Shown piece after piece: positions 1 through 9,640 of a stretch of 64,000 nt of DNA. Made by a program: the position numbers and the translations under genes. Source of the stretch: CAZPQK01 sp964588695 (GTDB lineage Bacteria > Krumholzibacteriota > Krumholzibacteriia > WVZY01 > JAKEHA01); NCBI GenBank assembly GCA_964588695.1, contig CAZPQK010000007.1, positions 62,001 to 126,000 on the forward strand, given 5' to 3'. Numbering within the stretch: the stretch's first letter is position 1; each line of letters opens with the position of its first letter. A model generated the notes under the pieces. It was not told where the DNA came from and did no database searches. It saw nothing but the letters and a program-made list of their open reading frames with translations.

Positions 1-69
1 TGCGGCGTAATGTACCCCAGTCGACCGGCGGACGCGAACGGTTTGCGTCAGCCAAAGCGTAAAAAAAAG

Positions 70-107
70 TTGTCCCCAGGAACCGCCGTTTATCCCCATT
101 TTCCACA
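70..107 (+). promoter_or_regulatory. Cluster of DnaA-box-like 9-mers
   Basis: TTGTCCCCA (70-78), TTATCCCCA (90-98) and TTTTCCACA (99-107) lie in the same orientation. The last two abut and each differs from the TTATCCACA consensus by one base; the first differs by two. DnaA boxes regulating nrdAB are known in E. coli, so replication-linked control of the downstream nrdAB is plausible. An origin is unlikely because no dnaA, dnaN or long AT-rich unwinding region is seen. Confidence 0.45.
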
Positions 108-127
108 ACCCTGTTTCGCGTAAAATG

Positions 128-136
128 TGCTATATT
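128..136 (+). promoter_or_regulatory. Extended -10 promoter element upstream of nrdA
   Basis: TGCTATATT fits the TGN-TATAAT extended -10 pattern. The same TGN-TAnnnT form recurs upstream of genes at 4374, 9641, 11945 and 50377. No good -35 is visible. It would place a transcription start near 143, far upstream of nrdA. Confidence 0.35.
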
Positions 137-184
137 AAGGACATAGCCCGTTGCATGTAAATGATTTCACAAGCAAAGAATCGC

Positions 185-214
185 TTGACGGCATAAAACG
201 CGTGCCCGTAGGAT
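185..214 (+). promoter_or_regulatory. Possible sigma70-type promoter for nrdA
   Basis: TTGACG (185-190) and TAGGAT (209-214) are separated by 18 bases, which is acceptable spacing for a housekeeping promoter. It would start transcription near 221, leaving a leader of about 180 bases. This is one of three candidates in the region and cannot be chosen from sequence alone. Confidence 0.3.
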
Positions 215-255
215 GGGCCTCACCCTCAACTTGTAGGGGTTAGCGAGATTGGCCT

Positions 256-289
256 GCACAATATCTTGGGTTTTAACTATATTTCAGAG
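256..289. promoter_or_regulatory. Candidate NrdR operator over a core promoter
   Basis: Bases 256-271 match 13 of 16 positions of the NrdR box (ACACWATATATWGTGT). A degenerate second copy at 274-289 matches about half. A TATATT -10 (278-283) lies inside the second copy and its -35 region falls in the first, so a bound repressor would cover the promoter. NrdR boxes normally come in pairs with about 31 bases between centres; here the distance is 18, which weakens the call. Confidence 0.35.
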
Positions 290-400
290 ACCCACTGTGA
301 GCAGGCTGAGGAGCTTCCTCTAGCAGACCCGGGGACACCTTAAACACTTTAGCGACAGCCAGTTAGGCGATTAGAAGCTCTATACGCCCGTAGGAGAGTT

Positions 401-3172
<2,772 letters not shown>

Positions 3173-3207
3173 GTCGCTGGGGCCAGGACAGTTAGAAAGG
3201 AAGAGAG

Positions 3208-4218
3208 ATGGGAGCAAACGGGGAAAAGCAACTGCTTAACTGCGGCTCAACGGATCCTAACAAGATCCTACCCATGAAGTACAAGTGGGCGCGTAAGCAC
3301 TACAAAGACGGCGTGGCCAACAATTGGACGCCCGAAGAAGTAAACATGCAGAAAGACGTCGAGATGTGGCGCAGCCCGGAAGCGCTGAGTGCGCAGGAGC
3401 GTCGGCTGGTGCTGTGGAACATGGGTTTCTTTTCGACTGCCGAAAGCCTCACCGCCAACAACATCGTACTGAACATTTACAAGCACCTCACCAACCCCGA
3501 GTGCCGTCAGTACCTGCTGCGCCAGGCCTACGAAGAGGCGATCCACACCGATACGTTTATCTACTGTTGCGACACCCTCGGGTTGGACCCCGACGAGGTG
3601 TACAACATGTACGAGACCATACCGAGCATTAAAGAAAAAGACGACTTTGTGGTGGATATTACCAAGTCGATTATGGACCCGGACTTTACCACCGAAGGCA
3701 CCGAAAACATCCAGCGTTTCGTAAACGACCTCGTGGGTTACTACGTAATCATGGAAGGTATTTTCTTCTACGCTGGCTTTGTGATGATGCTGTCGTTTCT
3801 GCGCCAGAACAAAATGGTCGGCGTGGGTGAGCAGTTTCAGTTTATTCTGCGCGACGAATCGGTTCACTTGGCGTTCGGCACCGATTTGATCAACACCATC
3901 ATCGAAGAAAACCCGGAAATCTGGACAGACGAGTTCAAGGCGCAGATCACCGCCAACATCAAGCGCGCGGTCGAGCTGGAATACGAGTACGCGAAGGACT
4001 GCCTACCCAAAGGCGTTCTCGGACTCAACGCCGACGCTGTTTTGCAGTACATCCAGCACATTGCTGACCGTCGCCTGGAGCGAATCAACCTGGACAAGGT
4101 TTACCACAAGTCCAATCCGTTCCCATGGATGAGCGAAGTCATCGATCTGCGCAAAGAGAAAAACTTCTTTGAAACGCGTGTCACCGAGTATCAATCGGGA
4201 ACGATTAGCTGGGACTAG
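3208..4218 (+). CDS. nrdB: Ribonucleotide reductase small (beta) subunit, class Ic-like (Phe in place of radical Tyr)
   Basis: The ferritin-like radical-generating subunit that partners NrdA, 336 residues. All six metal ligands can be placed: Glu79 (AESLTANN), Glu110 and His113 (EEAIHTDTF), Glu183 (MEGIFF), Glu217 and His220 (RDESVHLAF). The residue four after His113, where class Ia enzymes carry the radical Tyr, is Phe117 (codon TTT at 3556-3558), and the first ligand is Glu rather than Asp. Both are hallmarks of the Chlamydia class Ic enzyme, which uses a Mn(IV)/Fe(III) cofactor. The cofactor itself is inferred. A GGAAGAGAG-type ribosome binding site precedes the ATG, and a terminator follows. 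Confidence 0.95.
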   Translation: MGANGEKQLLNCGSTDPNKILPMKYKWARKHYKDGVANNWTPEEVNMQKDVEMWRSPEALSAQERRLVLWNMGFFSTAESLTANNIVLNIYKHLTNPECRQYLLRQAYEEAIHTDTFIYCCDTLGLDPDEVYNMYETIPSIKEKDDFVVDITKSIMDPDFTTEGTENIQRFVNDLVGYYVIMEGIFFYAGFVMMLSFLRQNKMVGVGEQFQFILRDESVHLAFGTDLINTIIEENPEIWTDEFKAQITANIKRAVELEYEYAKDCLPKGVLGLNADAVLQYIQHIADRRLERINLDKVYHKSNPFPWMSEVIDLRKEKNFFETRVTEYQSGTISWD

Positions 4219-4255
4219 ACATCGTAAGGTTTTAGCGGAAGCGGCAACCGCTAGT

Positions 4256-4290
4256 GGGCCCGGTCTCGCAAGAGACGGGGCCCTTTTCTT
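4256..4290 (+). terminator. Rho-independent terminator after nrdAB
   Basis: A 12-base stem (4256-4267 with 4272-4283, one mismatch) closed by a GCAA tetraloop is followed by TTTTCTTTG. It ends the nrdAB operon. Confidence 0.93.
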
Positions 4291-4292
4291 TG

Positions 4293-4301
4293 TGATATAC
4301 T
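4293..4301 (+). promoter_or_regulatory. Extended -10 promoter for the secreted paralogue pair
   Basis: TGATATACT (TG-N-TATACT) lies directly after the nrdAB terminator and about 70 bases before the ATG at 4374. Its leader contains an inverted repeat, TCCCGGG near 4326 and CCCGGGA near 4362. Confidence 0.45.
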
Positions 4302-4373
4302 CACGCAGAGGCCTGAACCAATAGTCCCGGGAGAAGCAGTTTTGTTTTTCCTCACTCCAACCCGGGAGGCAGA

Positions 4374-5039
4374 ATGAGCCGACGGCTATTGCTTACCGGC
4401 GCGATCACGTTCGCGCTTTTTTTACATACATCATCGGGCAACGCGCAAACCCCTTACGAAATAAAGTTTGAGGTGGGGAGTGGTGGAGCCTGGTTCGGCG
4501 GGGACAACCGTACCGTCGGCGGCCCGCGGCACGTGGGTCAGGGGCAGGGTGTACTGGTCACAACCGACATCGTCTTGGAACAGTTTTCGTTCTCGATCGC
4601 CGGACCTTTCGACTACCAGGTAAATCCCGTTGGTGGCGTCACGGCCACGGTTACCCTCGACGTGAGAGACGAAAGTGGTACCGTACTGGAAACCGCACAG
4701 GTCGTGGTTCCATCGAACTTTCTCGGCGGATGGATAACCTGGACGGGCCTTTCCACGGTCGTGGCAGCGAACTCGACGCTGGTGTTCACTGCCTACGTCA
4801 ACGGTGCGTACGACACCAACCAGGTAAAATCTTCGATGCGAGCCGACCCGACCACAGCAGCTTACACCGACGGCGTGCGTTACGTTGCCGGTGGCACCAG
4901 CGATGCAATGATGGGGATGTGGAGCAGTTGGGGCGTGGACAGTTCGTGGGACATGCACTTTTGGCTGCAAGGCACGACCACCGTTCCGATTCAAGAGAAC
5001 AGTTGGGGCAAAATCAAATCCCTGTATTCCAATTGGTAG
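4374..5039 (+). CDS. Secreted protein of unknown function with WGKIKxLY C-terminal tail
   Basis: A 221-residue exported protein. A signal peptide with cleavage after NAQ is predicted at the N-terminus. The mature part is rich in Gly, Val, Thr and aromatic residues in alternating patterns, as in an all-beta fold. It ends VPIQENSWGKIKSLYSNW. The next gene is a clear paralogue in the same order (EIKFxxGSGGxWFGGDNR near the mature N-terminus, DMHFWxQGT near the end). The tail is also found at the end of the unrelated CBM-like protein at 48088. It starts at an ATG after GGGAGGCAG. I do not recognise the family; surface or extracellular location is inferred from signal peptide and tail. Confidence 0.8.
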   Translation: MSRRLLLTGAITFALFLHTSSGNAQTPYEIKFEVGSGGAWFGGDNRTVGGPRHVGQGQGVLVTTDIVLEQFSFSIAGPFDYQVNPVGGVTATVTLDVRDESGTVLETAQVVVPSNFLGGWITWTGLSTVVAANSTLVFTAYVNGAYDTNQVKSSMRADPTTAAYTDGVRYVAGGTSDAMMGMWSSWGVDSSWDMHFWLQGTTTVPIQENSWGKIKSLYSNW

Positions 5040-5047
5040 GCCAGAAA

Positions 5048-5701
5048 ATGAAAACACAACTTCTACTCGCAATTGTGATTCTGGTCGCGACGCTGATGCC
5101 TTCGACGGTCATGGCGCAAACGCCGTTTGAAATCAAGTTCACGCTGGGTTCGGGTGGAACCTGGTTTGGCGGAGACAACCGTCCCGATCAGGGTCCGCGC
5201 CACCTGGGCCAGGGACAGAGCGTTCTTTTTGCCGAACTTTCCATGGTCGAACAGTTCTCGTTTTACTTCACATCAAAATTTGACTACGCGGAGAATCCGG
5301 TCGGCGGCGTTGAAACCACGCTTCACCTGGTCGTGTTCGACGAAGCCGGCACGATCGTCGACGAAGCCGACGTCGTGGTTCCCGCGTCGTTTTCACCACC
5401 CGGATGGGTAACCTGGACCGGCCTGAGCGCAGTGGCCCAGCCACTAACCCGTTTGATCTTTGCCGGGTATGTGGTTGGTGGATACGACACCAACGAGGTG
5501 TGGGCATCCATACGCCGCGGGACTCAAGCTTACGCCGGAGGAATTTCGTACACCGCACAAGTCACCAGCGACGCCGCAATGCAAAGTCTGTCCAACTGGG
5601 CGCCGGTATCGTTCTACGATATGCACTTTTGGGTTCAGGGCACCCAACCCGTACCGATCCAGGAGAACAGCTGGGGCAAAATCAAAGCCTTGTTTAACTA
5701 G
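5048..5701 (+). CDS. Secreted paralogue of the preceding protein, same C-terminal tail
   Basis: A 217-residue exported protein. The signal peptide ends VMAQ, and the start at 5048 fits it and leaves only 8 bases after the upstream stop. The reading frame stays open to 4730, but upstream codons overlap the previous gene and would bury the signal peptide. The mature sequence aligns with its neighbour throughout: EIKF, GTWFGGDNR, GPRHLGQGQ, NPVGGV, GYDTNEV, DMHFWVQGT. It ends VPIQENSWGKIKALFN. Tandem duplication is evident. Function is unknown; the pair probably shares one transcript. Confidence 0.85.
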   Translation: MKTQLLLAIVILVATLMPSTVMAQTPFEIKFTLGSGGTWFGGDNRPDQGPRHLGQGQSVLFAELSMVEQFSFYFTSKFDYAENPVGGVETTLHLVVFDEAGTIVDEADVVVPASFSPPGWVTWTGLSAVAQPLTRLIFAGYVVGGYDTNEVWASIRRGTQAYAGGISYTAQVTSDAAMQSLSNWAPVSFYDMHFWVQGTQPVPIQENSWGKIKALFN

Positions 5702-5724
5702 CCGGGGTTGTATAACGTCGAGCG

Positions 5725-6567
5725 GTGCGACTTCTACTCCGCATACCGTCAGCAATCTGGCATGTCGTAGCCACGTACAACCACCGCGGCGTACCGATGA
5801 TGGCGGCGGGCGTCGCGTTCTACTTTCTTCTTGGCCTAATCCCCTTTCTTTTTATTACCACCGCCGTTGCAGCGCTGGTGTTTCGCCGTAACCCGGCCGC
5901 GTTCGACGCAATGTCCACCAACCTGCTCAATCTATTGCCGCCGGGATGGGGCGATCGCACGCTGCAGCAACTCGTCGGGGCTGTAGAAAGCTGGCACACA
6001 CTTGGACTTATCGGCGTAGTGTCACTGTTTCTGGTAGCGATGGGTCTGTTCGAGGCGCTTAGCTGGGGGATCAACGGTGCGATGGGCCAGCGAAGGCAGT
6101 GGGGATTTATCAAAGGTCGCGCAATGTTCATCGCGTGGGTGGCGGGCGCGATCGGTTTTTTTGCGCTAGCTGCGGTGGCCGACTACGGTGTTGCCCTGGT
6201 GCTACAACTTCCCCAACTCGAACACCTTGCCGACCGGGTTCCCCGTCGCGGCCCCTCAATGGCGGTGTTCGCGATTGCACTAACGGTGTTGTACCGCGCG
6301 CTCCCGGTTCAACCGCCACGCCTATGGCGTGCACTGATTGGTGCCATCGCGGTCGCGGCATTGTGGTCCTGGCTACAAATCACCGGCGCGAACATTACCG
6401 CGGCGGTAACGCGACGACAAGCGATCTATGGCGCGCTCGCTGGGGGCGCGGTGTTTCTCACCTGGATGTACCTGCTGGCGGTTATTGTTCTGGCGGGCGC
6501 AACCGTTTTGGAGCGTTGGCAATCGATCAGCAGCAAGCCGGCTGCCGACGGCGACGAAGCGGGCTAA
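5725..6567 (+). CDS. YihY/UPF0761 family inner-membrane protein
   Basis: A 280-residue polytopic membrane protein of the family once misnamed ribonuclease BN. About six hydrophobic segments are visible. The N-terminal MMAAGVAFYFLLGLIPF is the family's characteristic first helix region and GAxxxxxTWMYLLAVIVLAGA its last. The start is a GTG at 5725, 23 bases after the previous stop. Molecular function is not established for this family. Its 3' end overlaps the convergent deacetylase gene by four bases. Confidence 0.85.
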   Translation: MRLLLRIPSAIWHVVATYNHRGVPMMAAGVAFYFLLGLIPFLFITTAVAALVFRRNPAAFDAMSTNLLNLLPPGWGDRTLQQLVGAVESWHTLGLIGVVSLFLVAMGLFEALSWGINGAMGQRRQWGFIKGRAMFIAWVAGAIGFFALAAVADYGVALVLQLPQLEHLADRVPRRGPSMAVFAIALTVLYRALPVQPPRLWRALIGAIAVAALWSWLQITGANITAAVTRRQAIYGALAGGAVFLTWMYLLAVIVLAGATVLERWQSISSKPAADGDEAG

Positions 6568-7583
6568 CCGAGATTCCAGTACGGGCGTAGTGCCCGGATG
6601 GTCTCGGCAACATGAGGCTGCGCAGCTCCCGATTGAATTGCCGCCTGACCAGCGCCGCCGACCAACACATCCATCACCGCGTCAACCGAATCCGCCAGGC
6701 CGGAGAGGCTATATCCACCTTCGAGACACGCAACGACCCTGCCGTCACAACAATCCTGAGCCAAAGCAACAACCGACGACGCCAGTCCGCCAAAACCGCG
6801 AGAAGAAACGCGCATGCCACCGAGCGGGTCGTCAACATGGGCATCGAATCCAGCCGCAACCATCACCAGGTCGGGGTCGAACTGCGTTACCACCGGCTCG
6901 ACGATGGTCGCAAACACATCCAGGTACGCTTCGTCTCCAAGTCCGCCCGGCAACGGCACGTTTACGGTAAACCCAACGCCGTCATTGCTTCCGAGTTCGC
7001 GAACCGCCCCGGTTCCGGGGTAAAGCGGGTGCTGGTGAAGCGAAACTACGAGGACGTCATTGCGGCTGTAAAAGATCTCCTGGGTGCCGTTGCCATGGTG
7101 AACATCCCAGTCGATAATCGCGACCCGCCTGGCCTTACCCGAAGCTATGGCGTGGGCGGCACCCGCCGCGGTGTGTCCAAACAAGCAAAAGCCCATCGGT
7201 CGACCCGACTCTGCATGATGCCCCGGAGGACGCACCAAAGAAAAAGCGGATGACACCTGACCGTCCAGCACCGCGTCCACGCAATCCAGTGTTCCGCCGA
7301 CGGCGTGTCGTGCAATAGTCGCCGACGCCGGTCCAGCCGAGGTGTCCGCGTCGAACACCGTTCGTTCCAGACCGATGCTCGCATCAACTCGCGCGATATG
7401 ATCGCGGGTATGCACACGCGCGAGTTCGTCATCGGTGGCCAGGCGCTCGCCACCCAACGGAGTAAAGTCAGGGCGCGATTCCAACCGGTCCAACAACGTT
7501 AGAATACGTTCCGGTCGCTCGGGATGGCCCTCACCGTTAGAGTGGTCGGCGTAGCGCCGATGAGTGTGAACACCCAACGACAC
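6564..7583 (-). CDS. acuC: Histone-deacetylase-family (AcuC-like) protein deacetylase
   Basis: A 339-residue zinc deacetylase of the arginase/HDAC fold. The catalytic His pair is His122-His123 (RPPGHHAE). Zinc ligands are Asp160 and His162 (DWDVHHGNG) and probably Asp247 (GFDAH); the transition-state Tyr is Tyr291 (GGYS). The GTG start lies two bases after the stop of acetyl-CoA synthetase, so the two are translated from one message. In Bacillus subtilis AcuC deacetylates and reactivates acetyl-CoA synthetase, and this pairing suggests the same here. It could instead act on acetylpolyamines or other small amides, as related bacterial proteins do. The symbol is given by analogy. Confidence 0.85.
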   Translation of the reverse strand: MSLGVHTHRRYADHSNGEGHPERPERILTLLDRLESRPDFTPLGGERLATDDELARVHTRDHIARVDASIGLERTVFDADTSAGPASATIARHAVGGTLDCVDAVLDGQVSSAFSLVRPPGHHAESGRPMGFCLFGHTAAGAAHAIASGKARRVAIIDWDVHHGNGTQEIFYSRNDVLVVSLHQHPLYPGTGAVRELGSNDGVGFTVNVPLPGGLGDEAYLDVFATIVEPVVTQFDPDLVMVAAGFDAHVDDPLGGMRVSSRGFGGLASSVVALAQDCCDGRVVACLEGGYSLSGLADSVDAVMDVLVGGAGQAAIQSGAAQPHVAETIRALRPYWNLG

Positions 7584-7585
7584 GG

Positions 7586-9544
7586 TTAGTCTTCCTGATA
7601 CTGCGACTTGAGCTTCTCCACCACGGTGGCATCCGCCAGCGTCGTCACGTTACCCAATGCACGACCTTCGGCGATATCGCGAAGCAAACGGCGCATGATT
7701 TTTCCCGAACGTGTTTTCGGTAGGTCGTAAGCGAAAATAATTTTCTCGGGAACCGCAAACTTTCCGATCTTCTTCCCCACCCAATCACGAAGCTCTTTGT
7801 TTAACTTCTCGTCGCCATCGACACCTTCGAGCAACGAGACAAAAGCAACCAGGCCCTGGCCCTTAATTTCGTGCTTGATGCCGACCACCGCGGACTCGGC
7901 CACGGTACTGTGTTCAACAAACACACTCTCCAACTCGGCCGTACCAATACGATGCCCGGAAACATTCACCACGTCATCGACACGCCCCAGAATCCACAGA
8001 TAACCGTCGTCATCGCGGCGCGCCCCGTCGCCGGGAAAGTAGAACTCGCCGTTCCACTTTCCCCAATAAGTCTCTTTGAAACGGTCCGGATCGCCGTAGA
8101 TCCCGCGCAGCATACCCGGCCACGGTCGCCGTATTGCCAGCAAACCGGCGTTAGTTTCCTGACCACTTTCGGTAAGAACGGCGGCGTCGACACCAAAGAA
8201 CGGCAAGGTAGCGCTCCCCGGCTTGGTCGCGATAGCACCGGGCAGCGGCGTAATCATTATTCCCCCGGTCTCGGTTTGCCACCACGTGTCGACGATGGGA
8301 CACCGCTCGCCGCCAATGGTGCTGTGATACCACATCCATGCTTCCGGGTTGATGGGTTCGCCTACCGTTCCTAACAATCGCAAACTGGACATATCATATT
8401 TGTTGGGCCACTCGTCGCCCCATTTCATGAACGCGCGAATCGCCGTCGGCGCGGTATAAAACACCGTAACCGCGTAGCGTTCGACCATCTCCCAAAAGCG
8501 ACCTCGGTCCGGCCAGTTGGGTGCGCCCTCGTACATGACACACGTTGCGCCATTGGCCAGTGGCCCGTACACAATATAACTATGTCCGGTTATCCAACCG
8601 ATATCTGCGGTGCAAAAGTAGACATCCTCCGGCTTTAGATCGAACACATACTTACTGGTCGCGTACGTGTAGGTCATATAACCGCCGGTGGTGTGAGCGA
8701 TCCCTTTCGGCTTGCCGGTCGTTCCGCTGGTATAAAGCAAAAACAGAAGATCTTCGGCGTCCATGTGCTCGGCTTCGCACTTCCACGAAACATCATCCAC
8801 CAGTTCGTGATACCAGCGATCGCGGCCGTGCTGCATGTGGCAATCAAACGGATCGTGCTCATCGCGACGAACCACCAGCACACCGTCAACACAATCAACG
8901 CCGTCGATGGCTTCGTCGACAATGTTTTTAAGCAGTAGCTTCGTCCCCCGGCGCCAGCCGCCGTCGGCGGTGACCACCAGACTGGCTTCGCAATCCAACA
9001 CGCGGTCGCGGATCGAGTCTGCCGAAAAGCCCGCGAAAATTACCGAGTGCACCGCACCGATGCGCGCGCAAGCGAGCACGCAAATCGCCAACTCGGGGAT
9101 CATGGGCAGATAGACGGCAACGCGATCGCCCTTTTTGACTCCCATCGCCTTTAGCGAGTTGGCAAAGATCCCCACTTCGCGAGCCAGGTCGCGGTAGGTT
9201 AGAACACTGCGTTCGCCAGGCTCACCCTCCCAAACGATCGCCGCTTTGTTCGCGGTCGCGCCCTCAAGATGGCGATCGACGCAGTTGTAGCAAATATTGG
9301 TCTTCCCGCCGACGAACCACTTAAAGAACGGCTTGTCGGAGTCGTCCATCACCTGCTTCCACGGCTCGAACCAATGCAACTCGCTCGCGACTTTGGCCCA
9401 AAAGTCCTCGGGATTGTCGATACTTTCGCGGTACATCGCCTCGTATTCGGCCATCGATTTTACCCGTGCCTCGCCGGAAAACGCCTTCGACGGGGCAAAC
9501 TTGCGGGCTTCGCTCAGCACCGATTCAAATTCTTGATTATCCAT
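7586..9544 (-). CDS. acs: Acetyl-CoA synthetase (AMP-forming)
   Basis: A 652-residue cytoplasmic enzyme that activates acetate to acetyl-CoA through acetyl-AMP. It has the P-loop-like TSGTTGKPKG motif, the adenylate-binding WWQTETGG motif and the C-terminal RSGKIMRR motif, whose Lys615 is the residue acetylated in other species to switch the enzyme off. The frame is open upstream to 9904, but the ATG at 9544 (MDNQEFESVL) has an AAAGGAG site in front and gives the family's usual length. The deacetylase gene two bases downstream probably regulates it. Confidence 0.96.
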   Translation of the reverse strand: MDNQEFESVLSEARKFAPSKAFSGEARVKSMAEYEAMYRESIDNPEDFWAKVASELHWFEPWKQVMDDSDKPFFKWFVGGKTNICYNCVDRHLEGATANKAAIVWEGEPGERSVLTYRDLAREVGIFANSLKAMGVKKGDRVAVYLPMIPELAICVLACARIGAVHSVIFAGFSADSIRDRVLDCEASLVVTADGGWRRGTKLLLKNIVDEAIDGVDCVDGVLVVRRDEHDPFDCHMQHGRDRWYHELVDDVSWKCEAEHMDAEDLLFLLYTSGTTGKPKGIAHTTGGYMTYTYATSKYVFDLKPEDVYFCTADIGWITGHSYIVYGPLANGATCVMYEGAPNWPDRGRFWEMVERYAVTVFYTAPTAIRAFMKWGDEWPNKYDMSSLRLLGTVGEPINPEAWMWYHSTIGGERCPIVDTWWQTETGGIMITPLPGAIATKPGSATLPFFGVDAAVLTESGQETNAGLLAIRRPWPGMLRGIYGDPDRFKETYWGKWNGEFYFPGDGARRDDDGYLWILGRVDDVVNVSGHRIGTAELESVFVEHSTVAESAVVGIKHEIKGQGLVAFVSLLEGVDGDEKLNKELRDWVGKKIGKFAVPEKIIFAYDLPKTRSGKIMRRLLRDIAEGRALGNVTTLADATVVEKLKSQYQED

Positions 9545-9588
9545 GGACCCGGGGCTCCTTTCGCAACTCGCGTTGGGCAGAGGGTGTT

Positions 9589-9597
9589 TGCTATCAT
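9589..9597 (+). promoter_or_regulatory. Extended -10 promoter for the MFS transporter gene
   Basis: TGCTATCAT lies 44 bases upstream of the TTG start at 9641, in the gap between divergent genes, and matches the extended -10 pattern seen elsewhere in the window. No good -35 is seen. Confidence 0.4.
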
Positions 9598-9640
9598 CCC
9601 AGTCTACCGAGCCGTTTTCCTCGCGACAAGAGAGAAGCCA

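Larger units (their letters stand above)
1..400. other. Non-coding region upstream of nrdA
   Basis: No convincing gene lies in these 400 bases. From left to right it holds a run of DnaA-box-like 9-mers (70-107), an extended -10 element (128-136), a possible -35/-10 pair (185-214), an NrdR-box-like element over a second -10 (256-289), and the nrdA ribosome binding site at 391-396. The 10-mer GCCCGTAGGA occurs twice, at 204-213 and 386-395, and the second copy carries the nrdA Shine-Dalgarno. Several alternative promoters and dual control by DnaA and NrdR are inferred. Confidence 0.6.

Noticed and set aside
1..130. Replication origin
   Set aside because: The DnaA-like boxes are few, there is no dnaA, dnaN or AT-rich unwinding element, and the next gene is nrdA.
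213..236. Seven-codon leader peptide (MGLTLNL) after GTAGG
   Set aside because: The putative ribosome binding site touches the ATG, and no regulatory hairpins follow.
286..350. Cobalamin-riboswitch-like fragment (CCCACTGTGAGCAGGCTGAGGAG) ahead of nrdA
   Set aside because: The GGTGAAAxTCC and following B12-box core expected nearby are absent, and the downstream enzyme is class I, which does not need B12.
9269..9640. N-terminal extension of the MFS transporter
   Set aside because: It is antisense to acs, and a TTG with a good ribosome binding site sits just before the family motif.
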